From assembly GCA_003278925.1 (NCBI GenBank), contig QCCN01000005.1:1-64000 (forward strand): DNA of 64,000 bases, written 5' to 3'. The position numbers and the translations under genes were made by a program. Positions 41,415-52,468 of this stretch are shown here, in pieces. Position 1 is the first letter of the stretch. Each line of letters begins with the position of its first letter. Source of the stretch: Prochlorococcus sp. AG-347-L17. Its GTDB lineage: Bacteria > Cyanobacteriota > Cyanobacteriia > PCC-6307 > Cyanobiaceae. The notes beneath the pieces are model-generated. The model was not told the origin of the DNA. It saw nothing but the letters and a program-made list of their open reading frames with translations, and did no database searches.

Positions 41415-42488
41415 ATGTTAACAAATCAAAACTTCGTTAAGGTATTTTTCTTGGAAACACATGTAGAGAGAATCTCAAATCTTCAAGACATAAAAAAGGC
41501 CGAATTAGATCGAGAAACAGGATTATTTCTCTATGAAGACATGACGCTTGGTCGTAGGTTCGAAGATAAGTGTGCAGAAATGTATTACAGGGGAAAAATG
41601 TTTGGCTTCGTTCATTTATATAACGGTCAAGAGGCTATAAGTACAGGAGTAATTGGCGCCATGAAAAAGAAACATGATTGGTTTTGTAGTACCTATCGCG
41701 ATCATGTTCATGCACTTAGTGCGGGTGTTTCCTCGTTTGAAGTAATGAGTGAACTTTTTGGTAAAGCTACTGGTTGTAGCAAAGGTCGAGGTGGATCCAT
41801 GCACTTATTTTCAAGAGAGCATCACTTACTAGGAGGATATGCATTTATTGGAGAGGGAATTCCAGTAGCCTTGGGGGCAGCCTTTTCAAGTAAATATAAA
41901 AAGGAAGTTGCTGGTAATAATAGTAGTGATGCCGTAACTGCAGCATTCTTTGGGGATGGGACTTGCAATAATGGGCAGTTTTTTGAATGTTTAAATATGG
42001 CCCAGTTATGGAAATTACCCATAATTTTTGTTGTTGAAAATAATAAATGGGCTATTGGAATGGCGCATGATAGAGCTACTAGTAATCCTGAAATCTGGAG
42101 AAAAGCGTCTGCTTTTGGTATGCACGGCGAGGAAGTTGATGGAATGGATGTATTAGCAGTTAGAGGAGCAGCACAAAGAGCAATTGAGCGCGCGCGAGCA
42201 GGAGAGGGGCCCACACTTTTAGAATGTTTAACTTATAGATATAGAGGGCATTCTCTTGCAGATCCAGATGAATTAAGGTCTGAAAAAGAGAAGGAGTTTT
42301 GGGGAAAAAGAGATCCTATAAAGAAATTAGCCAAAGAAATTATTGACGGTAAATTCGCAACGGAAGAAGAATTAAAAATTATTGAAAAGAAAATAGATAC
42401 AGAGATATCTGAGTCAGTTAAAAATGCTATTGAAGCACCCGAACCCCCTTCAGAAGAATTAACCAAATATATTTGGGCAGAAGATTAG
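41415..42488 (+). CDS. pdhA: Pyruvate dehydrogenase E1 alpha subunit
   Basis: [19 protein letters not shown] motif [30 protein letters not shown]. Confidence 0.96.
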   Translation: MLTNQNFVKVFFLETHVERISNLQDIKKAELDRETGLFLYEDMTLGRRFEDKCAEMYYRGKMFGFVHLYNGQEAISTGVIGAMKKKHDWFCSTYRDHVHALSAGVSSFEVMSELFGKATGCSKGRGGSMHLFSREHHLLGGYAFIGEGIPVALGAAFSSKYKKEVAGNNSSDAVTAAFFGDGTCNNGQFFECLNMAQLWKLPIIFVVENNKWAIGMAHDRATSNPEIWRKASAFGMHGEEVDGMDVLAVRGAAQRAIERARAGEGPTLLECLTYRYRGHSLADPDELRSEKEKEFWGKRDPIKKLAKEIIDGKFATEEELKIIEKKIDTEISESVKNAIEAPEPPSEELTKYIWAED

Positions 42489-42489
42489 A

Positions 42490-43431
42490 TTAAATACCGC
42501 TAGGTAATTTTCTGGTTAAATTTCTTAATTTTCTTAGTGCCTTAAGTTCAACTTGTCTTACTCTTTCTCTAGAGACTTCTAATAATCTTCCAATTTCAGC
42601 AAGCGTATGTCTCTCATTTGCATCAAGTCCAAACCTTAATTTGAGAACATGTTGTTCTTGCTCACTTAAATGACTTAACCACTTACCAAGTTGCTCTTGA
42701 TGCATTTTTTGTTCAACTTGATCTAAAGGTTCTTCATTATTACTATCTGCAATCAAATCGCCTAAAAAGCTCCTACCATCATCACCATTTACTGGAGCAT
42801 CTAAACTACTTGTCGATAAGGCTTGTCTCAAAACAGAATCCAATTCTTCTACATCAATTTCCATAGCCTCTGCAATTTCAATTCTGCTTGGCATAGCACC
42901 AAGCTTATGAGCCAAATCTCTACTAACTTTTCTAATAGAAGCCAACCTTTCACTTAAGTGAACAGGTAAACGGATTGTTCTTGATTGACAGGCAATTGCT
43001 CTAGTCATACTCTGCCTTATCCACCAAAAGGCATAAGTAGAAAACTTATATCCTCTTGTCGGATCAAATTTTTCAACAGCCCTTTCCAATCCAAGAGAAC
43101 CTTCTTGTACTAAATCTAGTAATTCCAGTCCTTTACCTTGATATTTTTTTGCAACACTGACAACTAATCTTAAATTAGCTTTCATCATTCTTTCTTTAGC
43201 TCTTCGACCAGTTTTTATAGTTCTTTTTTGCTGAGTTGTAAATTCATTAACCTTTTCATTCAATTGTCCATCTTCTGTAAGAATCATCATCTTCTGGACT
43301 TGATTACCCAATTCAATCTCTTCAGCAGGTGTTAATAAGGGAACTCTTCCAATATTCTGCAAATACCAACTTATTGGATCACTACTCCTCCTTTTTGGTT
43401 GTTCTGATTGAGTTGGTAATGATGAGACCAT
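42490..43431 (-). CDS. RpoD-family (group 2) sigma factor
   Basis: DPISWYLQNIGRVPLLTPAEEIELG, GLELLDLVQEGSLGLERAVEKFDPTRGYKFSTYAFWWIRQ, region 4 VSRERVRQVE. Confidence 0.95.
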   Translation of the reverse strand: MVSSLPTQSEQPKRRSSDPISWYLQNIGRVPLLTPAEEIELGNQVQKMMILTEDGQLNEKVNEFTTQQKRTIKTGRRAKERMMKANLRLVVSVAKKYQGKGLELLDLVQEGSLGLERAVEKFDPTRGYKFSTYAFWWIRQSMTRAIACQSRTIRLPVHLSERLASIRKVSRDLAHKLGAMPSRIEIAEAMEIDVEELDSVLRQALSTSSLDAPVNGDDGRSFLGDLIADSNNEEPLDQVEQKMHQEQLGKWLSHLSEQEQHVLKLRFGLDANERHTLAEIGRLLEVSRERVRQVELKALRKLRNLTRKLPSGI

Positions 43432-43571
43432 TTTTTTTACCTAATTAGGTAGTAAAACTCTCCTACACTTTTAAAGAAATGGCCAAATATTTAATGCGCG
43501 CTTCAGATTTCAAGTAATATTTGTATACTTATGTGTTTAAAACTATAAATAACTCTCTTAAATTGTTTCTT

Positions 43572-45137
43572 TCAAGATATTTGTCTCGTTTTTATATTTC
43601 TCATTAATTTTGTCAGTTCATCACCTATAGCAGAAGCATTTGACCCACTTTTGCACTTTGATGCAGCAAATGAATGCAAAAGTACATATTTAGCAAAAAA
43701 ATCTGTTGATATATTTCTACATAAGGTTAAATCAATCGCAGAACTACCAGCTACAAAACCAGATAAAAGATCACCCAATCCAGCTCGAGCCGTCTGAGAA
43801 TCGGTTCCAAAAAGTTGCCATACTTTTTTATCATCAGCAACTATACTGTTAGCTCCTTTTAACAAAATACTGATATTGAATTCTTTTGCCGCATCACGAG
43901 CAAGTCCAACATTAGTCTTAGATTTTATATTAGGAAATAATCTTTCAAATTCTTTGCTATGCGGTGTAATCCATGTCTTAAACTTTCTCTCTAAAAAGAA
44001 ATTTGCCCCCAACTTAGATTCCGAAATTCTATTAAGTGCATCTGCATCTAAGATCAATAATCCTTCAAAAGCCATAAGATAGTCTTTTGATTTTTGCCAA
44101 TCATCATTATCAATTCCTATTCCTGGACCGACAGCTAATGAATCAAACACACTTAAATCAATATTCTTTAATGCACTAAATAAAGATGCATTTCCATTTT
44201 GGTTAGATTGCATAGTTTCTTTTAAAACTATTTCTGGGGCAACTTGCCAAATAGATTCAGCTACTATCCCAGGAAGGACCGCAGAGATAAATCCTGCTCC
44301 ACTTGATATGGCCCCTTTTAATGCCAAGTATGCAGCACCAGGATATTTTTCACTTCCGACTATTAGTAATGTTCTACCTCTTTGATATTTGTTGGAATTT
44401 TTTGGTAAAGAAGGTAAATCAATATTTTTTATATCTTTGTAAGTAACCTTAAAAATCTTTTTATCAATTTTGGACAGCTTACTTATAGGCATCCCAACAT
44501 CTATATGGTGCAATTCTCCAATAAAAGTTAAAGCAGAATCTTGGGTCAAACCAATCTTATGAAGACCAATGGCCAAGGTATAATCTGCCTTTACTGCGTC
44601 ATCTAAAAAAGGCTCTCCTTTATCAGGACATAACCCTGTTGGAATATCAATACTTATTACCTTTCCAGATTTTTTATGAAATTTTTGATTAAACAGTTTA
44701 ATTAATTTATCATCAACTTTTCTTGTTTGATTATTACCAAAAACTGCATCAATCCAAAGCTCTTTCCCATTTGCATCAGGAGGCTCTACTAATTTTGTGA
44801 CCCCAATAGATGTAAGATAATTAAGATGGTTATTTGTTAATGTTTTTTTTATCGGGAATGGACACCATACCTGAACATAAAAACCTTTCAAAAAAAGCTC
44901 TCTAGCTATTACAGCACCGTCCCCGCCATTATGCCCAGGACCTATAAAAACAGTTATTCCATTCTTAAGAAGACGTTTCTTTTTTAAGAGCCAACTACTA
45001 ATTTGGATACCAGCTTTTTCCATCAATGCTTCTTGTGGCATTCCATCAGAAAACATTTCTTTCTCTAATATCAACATTTGCTTTGAATCAACAATTAAAT
45101 TTTTAGAGTCAATTGTTGGCCATACATTTTCGTTCAT
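43572..45137 (-). CDS. nnr: Bifunctional NAD(P)H-hydrate repair enzyme (YjeF)
   Basis: FIGPGHNGGDGAVIAREL epimerase motif; C-terminal kinase-like TARAGLGDLLSGFVAG. Confidence 0.94.
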   Translation of the reverse strand: MNENVWPTIDSKNLIVDSKQMLILEKEMFSDGMPQEALMEKAGIQISSWLLKKKRLLKNGITVFIGPGHNGGDGAVIARELFLKGFYVQVWCPFPIKKTLTNNHLNYLTSIGVTKLVEPPDANGKELWIDAVFGNNQTRKVDDKLIKLFNQKFHKKSGKVISIDIPTGLCPDKGEPFLDDAVKADYTLAIGLHKIGLTQDSALTFIGELHHIDVGMPISKLSKIDKKIFKVTYKDIKNIDLPSLPKNSNKYQRGRTLLIVGSEKYPGAAYLALKGAISSGAGFISAVLPGIVAESIWQVAPEIVLKETMQSNQNGNASLFSALKNIDLSVFDSLAVGPGIGIDNDDWQKSKDYLMAFEGLLILDADALNRISESKLGANFFLERKFKTWITPHSKEFERLFPNIKSKTNVGLARDAAKEFNISILLKGANSIVADDKKVWQLFGTDSQTARAGLGDLLSGFVAGSSAIDLTLCRNISTDFFAKYVLLHSFAASKCKSGSNASAIGDELTKLMRNIKTRQIS

Positions 45138-45183
45138 AATGAGTACAAAGCAATTTAAGAACTGTTTAAAAATTTAAACTTCC

Positions 45184-46341
45184 ATGTTAAAAACACAAAA
45201 GGATAAAAAATTAGAGAACTTTTTTTCTTCTAATAATAAAACTAAAAAGAAGAAAAATATTATTGTAGGTCTTTCTGGTGGCGTAGATAGTTCCCTTTCA
45301 GCTGCTCTTCTTGTAGAAAAAGGCTGGAATGTTGAGGGACTAACTCTTTGGCTAATGAAAGGACAAGGCTCCTGTTGTTCTGAAGGATTAGTAGATGCTG
45401 CTGGCCTTTGTGAAGATTTAGGAATTAATCATAAAATAATAGACTCAAGAGAAATTTTCGAAAGAGAGGTAATTAAAAAAACTACTGACAGCTATGAGAA
45501 AGGATTCACTCCACTTCCATGTTCGATGTGCAACAAGAATGTGAAGTTTGAAGAGATGCTTAATTACGCAATAAGCAAAAAAGACTTTACTCATATTGCC
45601 ACCGGACATTACGCAAGGATAAAAAAATCATCTTATGTTGAAAAACCTGATTGCAAGAGCTTTGTATTTAAAGACTTCCTTCTTCTCAGAGGTGCTGACG
45701 AAAACAAAGACCAAAGTTATTTTCTTTATTCTCTTTCTCAAGAAGTACTCAGCAGATTAGAATTTCCCCTTGGTGAAATGAAAAAAGAACAAACAAGAAG
45801 GGAAGCCCTCAGATTAGGCCTTAGAACTGCTCAAAAACCAGAAAGTCAAGATTTATGTTTAGTTGAGCATTATGGATCAATGCAGAGATTTATTGACAAA
45901 CACATAGAACCCAAAGAAGGAGAAATTGTGCATGTTAATGGGAAAGTCCTTGGGATGCACAATGGTATTCAGCACTTTACAGTAGGCCAAAGAAAAGGTT
46001 TAGGCATCGCTTGGCCTGAACCATTATATGTAAAAAGTTTAGACAGGGATAAAAACATAGTTTATGTAGCAGATAAAAGTGATCTTTTTAATAGAGAAGC
46101 AATAATTAGAAAGGTTAACTGGGTTTCAATCGAAGAACCTAAACAAGAGATAGAAGTAGAAGCACAAATAAGATATAGAAGTCATCCAGTTAGAGGAACT
46201 TTAATACCTTTGAAAAATTTAGATCATCCAACTACAACATTTAAATTAATTTTTGAAGAAAGTCAAAGTTCGGTAACACCCGGACAAGCTGCAGTTTTTT
46301 ATAAAGGAGAAATTTTATTAGGCGGCGGATTAATTAATTAA
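45184..46341 (+). CDS. mnmA: tRNA-specific 2-thiouridylase
   Basis: [40 protein letters not shown]. Confidence 0.97.
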   Translation: MLKTQKDKKLENFFSSNNKTKKKKNIIVGLSGGVDSSLSAALLVEKGWNVEGLTLWLMKGQGSCCSEGLVDAAGLCEDLGINHKIIDSREIFEREVIKKTTDSYEKGFTPLPCSMCNKNVKFEEMLNYAISKKDFTHIATGHYARIKKSSYVEKPDCKSFVFKDFLLLRGADENKDQSYFLYSLSQEVLSRLEFPLGEMKKEQTRREALRLGLRTAQKPESQDLCLVEHYGSMQRFIDKHIEPKEGEIVHVNGKVLGMHNGIQHFTVGQRKGLGIAWPEPLYVKSLDRDKNIVYVADKSDLFNREAIIRKVNWVSIEEPKQEIEVEAQIRYRSHPVRGTLIPLKNLDHPTTTFKLIFEESQSSVTPGQAAVFYKGEILLGGGLIN

Positions 46342-47821
46342 TTTTCAAAAAGAAATTTAATCCCATAAAAAATATAAACAATAACAAAATAGGTTTATCT
46401 CCAAATTTTGTATAGAAGGTCTTTTCGGATGAAAAATTAGGGAAAACTACTTTATTTTGCTCCACATTTAAATCTAGAATTTGAATTATTTTTCCATCAT
46501 CTTGAACCAAGCCCGAAGGGCCGGTATTTGATACTAGTAAATTATTTTTCTTATTTTCAATACTTCTTAATCTAGCCAAAGATAGGAATTGATTATAAAG
46601 CTTAGCTGGATATGGATCTAAATTTGCTGCAGTTATTATTAGTTTTGCGCCGCTATTAATAGCCTTTCTTATTTCTAGTCCATCACTAATTTCGTAACAT
46701 ATAGCTACTGCTAATGGGGGTGTAAATTTAGGATCAAAATATCTTGAATCAGAGCCTGGTTTAATTCCTCCTACTGCAGATAATCCTCTTGAAAAACCAT
46801 CTAGAAATCTAGGTATTTTTTCACCTATTGGTACAAGTCTATTTTTATCTATAAATGAGGTAAAAGATTTATCTCCAATTTGAAATCCGAGCAAAGAACT
46901 TCTTAACTCATTATTTGAATTCCTGAAACCTCCTGATAAGGTATTAACCTTAATGCCTTTAGAAAAATAAAAATTATTAGATAGAGTTCCTTCAGGAGCA
47001 ACAAGAAGTTTCGCTTTGTTTGATAAAGCATATTTTTGAGCGATAGATAGTTTTTCTTCAATCAATTCATCATTTATTTTTAATTTTTCTCTAGTTGGTA
47101 TATTAGTTTGCCAAATAGCTACTGGATATTCATAATTTCTTTTAATTGGCGTTGTTAAACCTCCAATTAAATGTAAGAAAATAAAAACCAAAAGTCCTAA
47201 AAGAAATATTTTTTTAAAGTAAAGTTTTCTTTCCCATCTTCCTTGAATATAAAAAATCCAAAATCCAATCAATACTTGTAATACGGATAAACCACTTGCA
47301 CCAATCCATCTTGCTAAACCAGCAAGATAAATATCACCTGGGATAAGACTCTCTCCTAAACCTATCCAAAAAAAAGGTGTTTGAGAAAGTATCAATTCAC
47401 CAACACCCCAAGTCAAAGATAAAAAAAATACTTTTACTATTAAAGATAATATTTTCATTTTGAAAACATCCTCTTTCCAGAGAATAATTTCAACTAATAA
47501 TCCCCATAAATAAACTAATATCCCACCCCAAAAAGCGCAAAATAATAAAATTAAAATGGCAACAATTAAACTTGCAAGCCATGAAAAACCAAGCCATGTC
47601 AATGGATGAAGATCATAAAGCCAAGAATGACTTATCAAGATAAAGAAAAAACCCCAATAAAAATTTGCTATTCTCCTTTCACTTCCCTTCCATAAAATAA
47701 ATAATGATATCGGCATAAAAATCAGCCAAAAATGAGTTGAAACTGAAATTCCTCCTAAAATCCCTCCTAAACAAGGGTAAAAATATTGTCTTAGACTTTT
47801 AATTTGAGTTGGGATTAACAA
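46334..47821 (-). CDS. lnt: Apolipoprotein N-acyltransferase
   Basis: Multi-TM N-terminus; [35 protein letters not shown]. Confidence 0.88.
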   Translation of the reverse strand: MLIPTQIKSLRQYFYPCLGGILGGISVSTHFWLIFMPISLFILWKGSERRIANFYWGFFFILISHSWLYDLHPLTWLGFSWLASLIVAILILLFCAFWGGILVYLWGLLVEIILWKEDVFKMKILSLIVKVFFLSLTWGVGELILSQTPFFWIGLGESLIPGDIYLAGLARWIGASGLSVLQVLIGFWIFYIQGRWERKLYFKKIFLLGLLVFIFLHLIGGLTTPIKRNYEYPVAIWQTNIPTREKLKINDELIEEKLSIAQKYALSNKAKLLVAPEGTLSNNFYFSKGIKVNTLSGGFRNSNNELRSSLLGFQIGDKSFTSFIDKNRLVPIGEKIPRFLDGFSRGLSAVGGIKPGSDSRYFDPKFTPPLAVAICYEISDGLEIRKAINSGAKLIITAANLDPYPAKLYNQFLSLARLRSIENKKNNLLVSNTGPSGLVQDDGKIIQILDLNVEQNKVVFPNFSSEKTFYTKFGDKPILLLFIFFMGLNFFLKIN

Positions 47822-47907
47822 TCTAAAATTACGAAATTAAATTTATAATCACCCATTTATTGTACCTTCATTCTGTAAACTAAGTTTTAGTAACTTTCAA
47901 AATTTAA

Positions 47908-48480
47908 GTGAAAGAAGTCTTTATTAGTTTTGCAGTTTTTGTTTTTTGTGTTTCATTAACTCTTTTCAGTCAATTTAATTCACCACAAGTTGTTAATGCT
48001 GCTGAATCAGAAACTCAGTCAGTTCAAAGAACACCTGTTGCAAAATCATCAAATGTCTCAAATAATAATTTATTTGAATTAGACCCTTCAGATCCAAATC
48101 CTATACTTTTCGCTATGGCAGAAGAAACACCATCAGACAACAATTCAAGGACTACAGAAAGTGGTCTAATTATTACAGATATCGTAAACGGTGAAGGAGA
48201 TGAAGCTAGTTCTGGGCAAAAAGTTACTGTAAATTATACAGGAACTCTAGAAGACGGGACACAATTTGATACCAGTATCGGCAGAGCTCCATTCAGCTTT
48301 CCCTTGGGTGCTGGACGAGTAATAAAAGGTTGGGACGAAGGTGTAGCAGGCATGAAAGTTGGAGGCAAAAGAAAATTGACAATACCTCCCGAACTTGGAT
48401 ACGGATCAAATGGAGCTGGGAATGTAATACCTGCTAATGCGACTTTAATATTTGAAATTGAATTATTAAAAGTCAATTAA
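47908..48480 (+). CDS. Exported FKBP-type peptidyl-prolyl isomerase (GTG start)
   Basis: Signal-peptide-like N-terminus; VTVNYTGTLEDGTQFDTSIGRAPFSFPLGAGRVIKGWDEGVAGMKVGGKRKLTIPPELGYG. Confidence 0.96.
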   Translation: MKEVFISFAVFVFCVSLTLFSQFNSPQVVNAAESETQSVQRTPVAKSSNVSNNNLFELDPSDPNPILFAMAEETPSDNNSRTTESGLIITDIVNGEGDEASSGQKVTVNYTGTLEDGTQFDTSIGRAPFSFPLGAGRVIKGWDEGVAGMKVGGKRKLTIPPELGYGSNGAGNVIPANATLIFEIELLKVN

Positions 48481-48558
48481 ATTAAGTAAGAAAAATATTT
48501 AAGACTTTTCAATTTAGTTAATCTCCAAGTAATATATATACAACACCTAAAATTTGAA

Positions 48559-49032
48559 ATGTTAAGTAAATTCATCAATTCTTTTCTAAATAAAAAATCC
48601 CCAATGACAGTCCATGCTCACTGCGATGGTCCTTGTGGTGTTTACGACCCAGCATCTACGAGAGTTGCAGCTGAAGCAGTTTTATCAATGACAAAAAAAC
48701 TTATTGCATTAGAAGCTCCTTCTAGCACTGATTCAACTGAGTGGGCTGCATACAGCAATACATTTTCTAGATATGTTGCAGTTAAAGAAGAGCAAGCAAA
48801 AGAAACAAAGAAAGAGATTCTAATTTTGTGGACAGATTACTTTAAACCAGTTCACTTAGAAACTTATCCAGACTTACATGAAACCATTTGGAAGGCGGCC
48901 AAATTATGCAGTGCATGCAAAGTTAATATTGACTTAGCCCAAGCTGAAGAACTCATGAGTTATGTAGAAAAAATTCATAATATTTTCTGGGCTTCAAAAG
49001 GAAGATCAGACGCTTTTGTAAAAGCTAGTTAA
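48559..49032 (+). CDS. sodN: Nickel superoxide dismutase
   Basis: Diagnostic nickel hook HCDGPCGVYDP. Confidence 0.97.
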   Translation: MLSKFINSFLNKKSPMTVHAHCDGPCGVYDPASTRVAAEAVLSMTKKLIALEAPSSTDSTEWAAYSNTFSRYVAVKEEQAKETKKEILILWTDYFKPVHLETYPDLHETIWKAAKLCSACKVNIDLAQAEELMSYVEKIHNIFWASKGRSDAFVKAS

Positions 49033-49034
49033 TC

Positions 49035-49394
49035 AGAGTTATTTTCAAAAGTTTTTTTGATTTTATTTTATTTTTTTTAGGTTTAAGAAAAACAGCGATT
49101 ATTAGTGGTGAATCGATGTCTCCTTACCTAAAGGAAGGTGATATTATATTTTTTAAAAAATATAAAAAGGATAAATCAATACTTAAAAATCGACAAATAG
49201 TTATTTTTAATCATCCAATTAAAAATAAACACCTTATAAAAAGGATAAATTCAGTAAATCAAAATAACGTTGAGGTTATTGGAGACAATGTTGAATTTAG
49301 CGAAGATAGTAATAAATTTGGATTAATCAATAACGAAAAAATAATTGGGATTGTCACTTCTAAATTAACTATTCCTAAATTAAAAATTTTTTAA
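49035..49394 (+). CDS. sodX: SodX-like NiSOD maturation protease (S24/S26-like); start codon unresolved
   Basis: AIISGESMSPYLKEGDIIFFKK; directly downstream of sodN. ORF-track ATG at 49116 would exclude the predicted catalytic Ser of the SMSP motif; frame is open upstream to 49029 without ATG/GTG/TTG. The start given here is only an approximate boundary. Confidence 0.8.
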   Translation, partial: RVIFKSFFDFILFFLGLRKTAIISGESMSPYLKEGDIIFFKKYKKDKSILKNRQIVIFNHPIKNKHLIKRINSVNQNNVEVIGDNVEFSEDSNKFGLINNEKIIGIVTSKLTIPKLKIF

Positions 49395-50062
49395 TTCAAA
49401 AAAACAGAAGCACTTCTTTGAATCCAAAATAATCCCAAAGAAAAGGAAAGCCCACCTGCTACAGCTATTAATCTTTTAATAAATTTTTGACTTGCTTGAA
49501 AGGTAGTAAAAGATATTAAACAAGTAAAAAGATTCATACTTATAAGTGAACCAATCAAATATGAAATCAAATATAAGCAAGCGCTTGTTAAAGGTAGTGC
49601 TAAAGCAGGAAGAACTGCAAGAAAATGTGAACCTCCAGCTATACCGTGAAGCAAGCCTAAACCAGTCAAAGCGTGTGAGTGCTTATTATTATTTTTCTGT
49701 TCCTTAACATGAAAGTGAAAGTGACGATGGGCAATTCCATTCTCATGCTTATGGGAATGCGAGTGGATACTTAATTGAAAAGAATTTTTTATAGCAAATA
49801 CTCCAACAACTAGAAGAGAAATTCCAACTAGGAATTCGGCAATACTAGAAAATTTGTTTAATGGAGTAACATCCTTAATAAAAATCGCTAGAAAAGCTAA
49901 CAAGAGGACTCCTGAAGAATGTCCCAAGCCCCATGAGAAACTATTTTTTAGAGCTTTTTGGGGATTATTAATTGCTGCTGGTGCCATTGCAATTAAATGA
50001 TCAGCTCCACTAACAACATGCACAAATCCAGCAACTATACCTGTTAAAATTACAGCCTGCAT
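49391..50062 (-). CDS. Nickel/cobalt transporter-like membrane protein (HupE/UreH-like), possible NiSOD-linked Ni importer
   Basis: GFVHVVSGADHLIAMAP; His-rich loop HSHSHKHENGIAHRHFHFHVKEQKNNNKHSHA; GLLHGIAGGSHFLAVLP; adjacent to sodN-sodX. Confidence 0.82.
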   Translation of the reverse strand: MQAVILTGIVAGFVHVVSGADHLIAMAPAAINNPQKALKNSFSWGLGHSSGVLLLAFLAIFIKDVTPLNKFSSIAEFLVGISLLVVGVFAIKNSFQLSIHSHSHKHENGIAHRHFHFHVKEQKNNNKHSHALTGLGLLHGIAGGSHFLAVLPALALPLTSACLYLISYLIGSLISMNLFTCLISFTTFQASQKFIKRLIAVAGGLSFSLGLFWIQRSASVFLN

Positions 50063-50117
50063 ATATATTTAGTACAACTTGGTTTATTCAATTTTATAGC
50101 ACGATTTGAAGTCAATA

Positions 50118-51005
50118 TTAAATTGAGTCAAATAATTTCTTGAAAGATTGTTCAATATCACTTTCTCTCATAAAAGTTTCACCAATTAAAACTCCCTTGA
50201 TTCCAACAGATCTAAGAGATTCTAAATCTTCGGCACAATTAATTCCGGATTCGCTAATGGGAAGAATATTTTGTTTTAAAAAAATATCAGCATATTTATG
50301 CATCAATTCTATTGATGTTTTTAAATCCGTTTTAAAAGTCTTTAAGTCCCTATTATTTATTCCAATCAAATTAAAAGATTTTAACTTTAGAATCCTTTCT
50401 AATTCATTATCGTTATGGACTTCAACAAGAACACTCATCTTTAAATTATCAGCTATTTTCTTTAAATAAATTAAATCGTCATCACTTAAAATCGCAGCGA
50501 TTAATAATATTGCATCAGCACCAGATACCCTTGCTTTATAAATCTGATAAGCAGATATAATAAAATCTTTGCAGAGTAGAGGGAGATTAGTTGATTTCCT
50601 TACAATTTCGAGTATTTCATAACTACCTTGAAAAAACCTTTTATCGGTGAGTACTGAGATACATGATGCACCTAATCCTTCATAACAAATTGCTATGTCT
50701 TCAGGGTTAAAATCTTTTCTAATAACTCCTTTACTCGGACTAGCTTTTTTTATTTCAGCAATCACTCCTGGTTTTATTTTTGACTCCAAAATATTTTTAT
50801 AAAAATCTTTGGGAGCAGGAAGGTTTTCAATCTTTTTTATTAGATCTTCTAGAGAAAAGATTTTTTTAAAATTCTTAATTTCAATATCCTTATGCCATAC
50901 AATTTCTTCAAGAATATTTTTTGCTTGTGCTTCCCTATGAGGTACAGCATATTCTAAATTTTCTACCCTAACTGTTGGATTCGGTGGCCTTCGTCTTATC
51001 TCCAT
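50118..51005 (-). CDS. trpC: Indole-3-glycerol phosphate synthase
   Basis: [37 protein letters not shown]. Confidence 0.96.
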   Translation of the reverse strand: MEIRRRPPNPTVRVENLEYAVPHREAQAKNILEEIVWHKDIEIKNFKKIFSLEDLIKKIENLPAPKDFYKNILESKIKPGVIAEIKKASPSKGVIRKDFNPEDIAICYEGLGASCISVLTDKRFFQGSYEILEIVRKSTNLPLLCKDFIISAYQIYKARVSGADAILLIAAILSDDDLIYLKKIADNLKMSVLVEVHNDNELERILKLKSFNLIGINNRDLKTFKTDLKTSIELMHKYADIFLKQNILPISESGINCAEDLESLRSVGIKGVLIGETFMRESDIEQSFKKLFDSI

Positions 51006-51017
51006 TAATTTTAAATA

Positions 51018-52457
51018 TTATTTTATTTGAGAAGCAGCTTGTTTATACGCGACCTCGACCACTTCACTAAGAGTGGGATGAGTATGAACTTCTTTAGATA
51101 ATTCAATTACATCTTGGTTCCTTGAAATAGCGTTCGAAATTTCTTGAATCAAATCAGCTGCATGTAACCCAAAAATATGAGCACCTAATACTTTCCCATT
51201 ATCTTTATTGAAAATCAACTTCAGAAGTCCATCACTCTCCAATTCAGCCAATGCTTTTGAATTAGCTTTAAAGAAGCTTTTAACAACTCCCAAAGTAAAG
51301 TTTTCTTTTGCAGATATCTCTTTAGCTTCAGCTTCAGAGAGACCAACTGAACTTATCTCAGGATGAGTAAAGGTTGCTGCAGGGATACTTTTATAATTAA
51401 TTTCGACATTACCACCGCAAATATTATCGACAGCAATAGTACCCTGCGCTGCAGCTGTATGGGCAAGCATGAGTTTTCCTGTTACATCTCCAACAGCCCA
51501 AATATTAGGTATTATTTCATCACCATTCTTTACTCTCATTTGATCATCTACAGGAATGAAACCTTTTACTGTTTCGATACCAACCGACTCAAGATTTAAG
51601 TTATTACTATTAGGACTTCTGCCAGTTGCGACTAGTACAGCGTCAACTTGTAAAGTTTCTACAACTTCCTTAGATTTTGCATCAGTCAGTTCTATTTTTA
51701 CAGGGCAACCAGGTGTTATTTTTGTCGCAAAGACATTTGATTTTGTGTCTATATCTCTTGCTTGAATAAGACTCTTTTTAGCAATTTTTGTGATGTCTGG
51801 ATCAAATGTTGGCATAATATTTTCTAAAGCCTCGATCATGGTAACTTCACAACCAAGCGCGGTATAAACATCAGCAAATTCTAGACCTATATATCCGCTT
51901 CCGATAATTGCTATCCATCTTGGAAGCCACTCAAGTTTAACGGCATCATCACTAGTAAATACAGTCCTTTTATCCACAGTTATTCCAAGGGGCACAAAAG
52001 GAGAAGAGCCTGTTGCTATAACAATATTCTTACATGTGAAAATTTTATCAATTCCGTTTTTATCTCTCACACCTACTTTTTGATTTCCTTCAATTCTGCC
52101 AATGCCCAAAATAATTTCAACTCCACTTCTTTTGAGAGTTTTTGTTAAATTTTCTCTAACATTTAAAACTAAATTATTTGCGTGATCTGCAATTTTTGAT
52201 CTCTCGAACCTTACTGGTGAAGCATGTATACCAAATTTAGCTAAATGTTCATAATCAGCTATTTCTCTGACTTTTCCACTTGCAGCCAAAAGAGCTTTAG
52301 ATGGAACACAACCCTTATTTACACAAGTACCTCCCATATCAGAAGATTCAACAATTGCGACTTTCAGTCCCTTACCAGCAGCATGCTTAGCGGCATCAAA
52401 ACCTCCATATCCTGCTCCTATTACGATTAAATCAAAATCAAAATTTGAATCAGTCAC
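51018..52457 (-). CDS. lpdA: Dihydrolipoamide dehydrogenase
   Basis: VIGAGYGGFDAAKHAA, GGTCVNKGCVPSKALL, HTHPTLSEVVEVA. Confidence 0.95.
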   Translation of the reverse strand: MTDSNFDFDLIVIGAGYGGFDAAKHAAGKGLKVAIVESSDMGGTCVNKGCVPSKALLAASGKVREIADYEHLAKFGIHASPVRFERSKIADHANNLVLNVRENLTKTLKRSGVEIILGIGRIEGNQKVGVRDKNGIDKIFTCKNIVIATGSSPFVPLGITVDKRTVFTSDDAVKLEWLPRWIAIIGSGYIGLEFADVYTALGCEVTMIEALENIMPTFDPDITKIAKKSLIQARDIDTKSNVFATKITPGCPVKIELTDAKSKEVVETLQVDAVLVATGRSPNSNNLNLESVGIETVKGFIPVDDQMRVKNGDEIIPNIWAVGDVTGKLMLAHTAAAQGTIAVDNICGGNVEINYKSIPAATFTHPEISSVGLSEAEAKEISAKENFTLGVVKSFFKANSKALAELESDGLLKLIFNKDNGKVLGAHIFGLHAADLIQEISNAISRNQDVIELSKEVHTHPTLSEVVEVAYKQAASQIK

Positions 52458-52468
52458 TTTTTATTTAT

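Noticed and set aside
41822-42214. 130-aa minus-strand ORF inside pdhA
   Set aside because: Opposite strand of a highly conserved gene; codon-bias shadow ORF, no recognisable domain.
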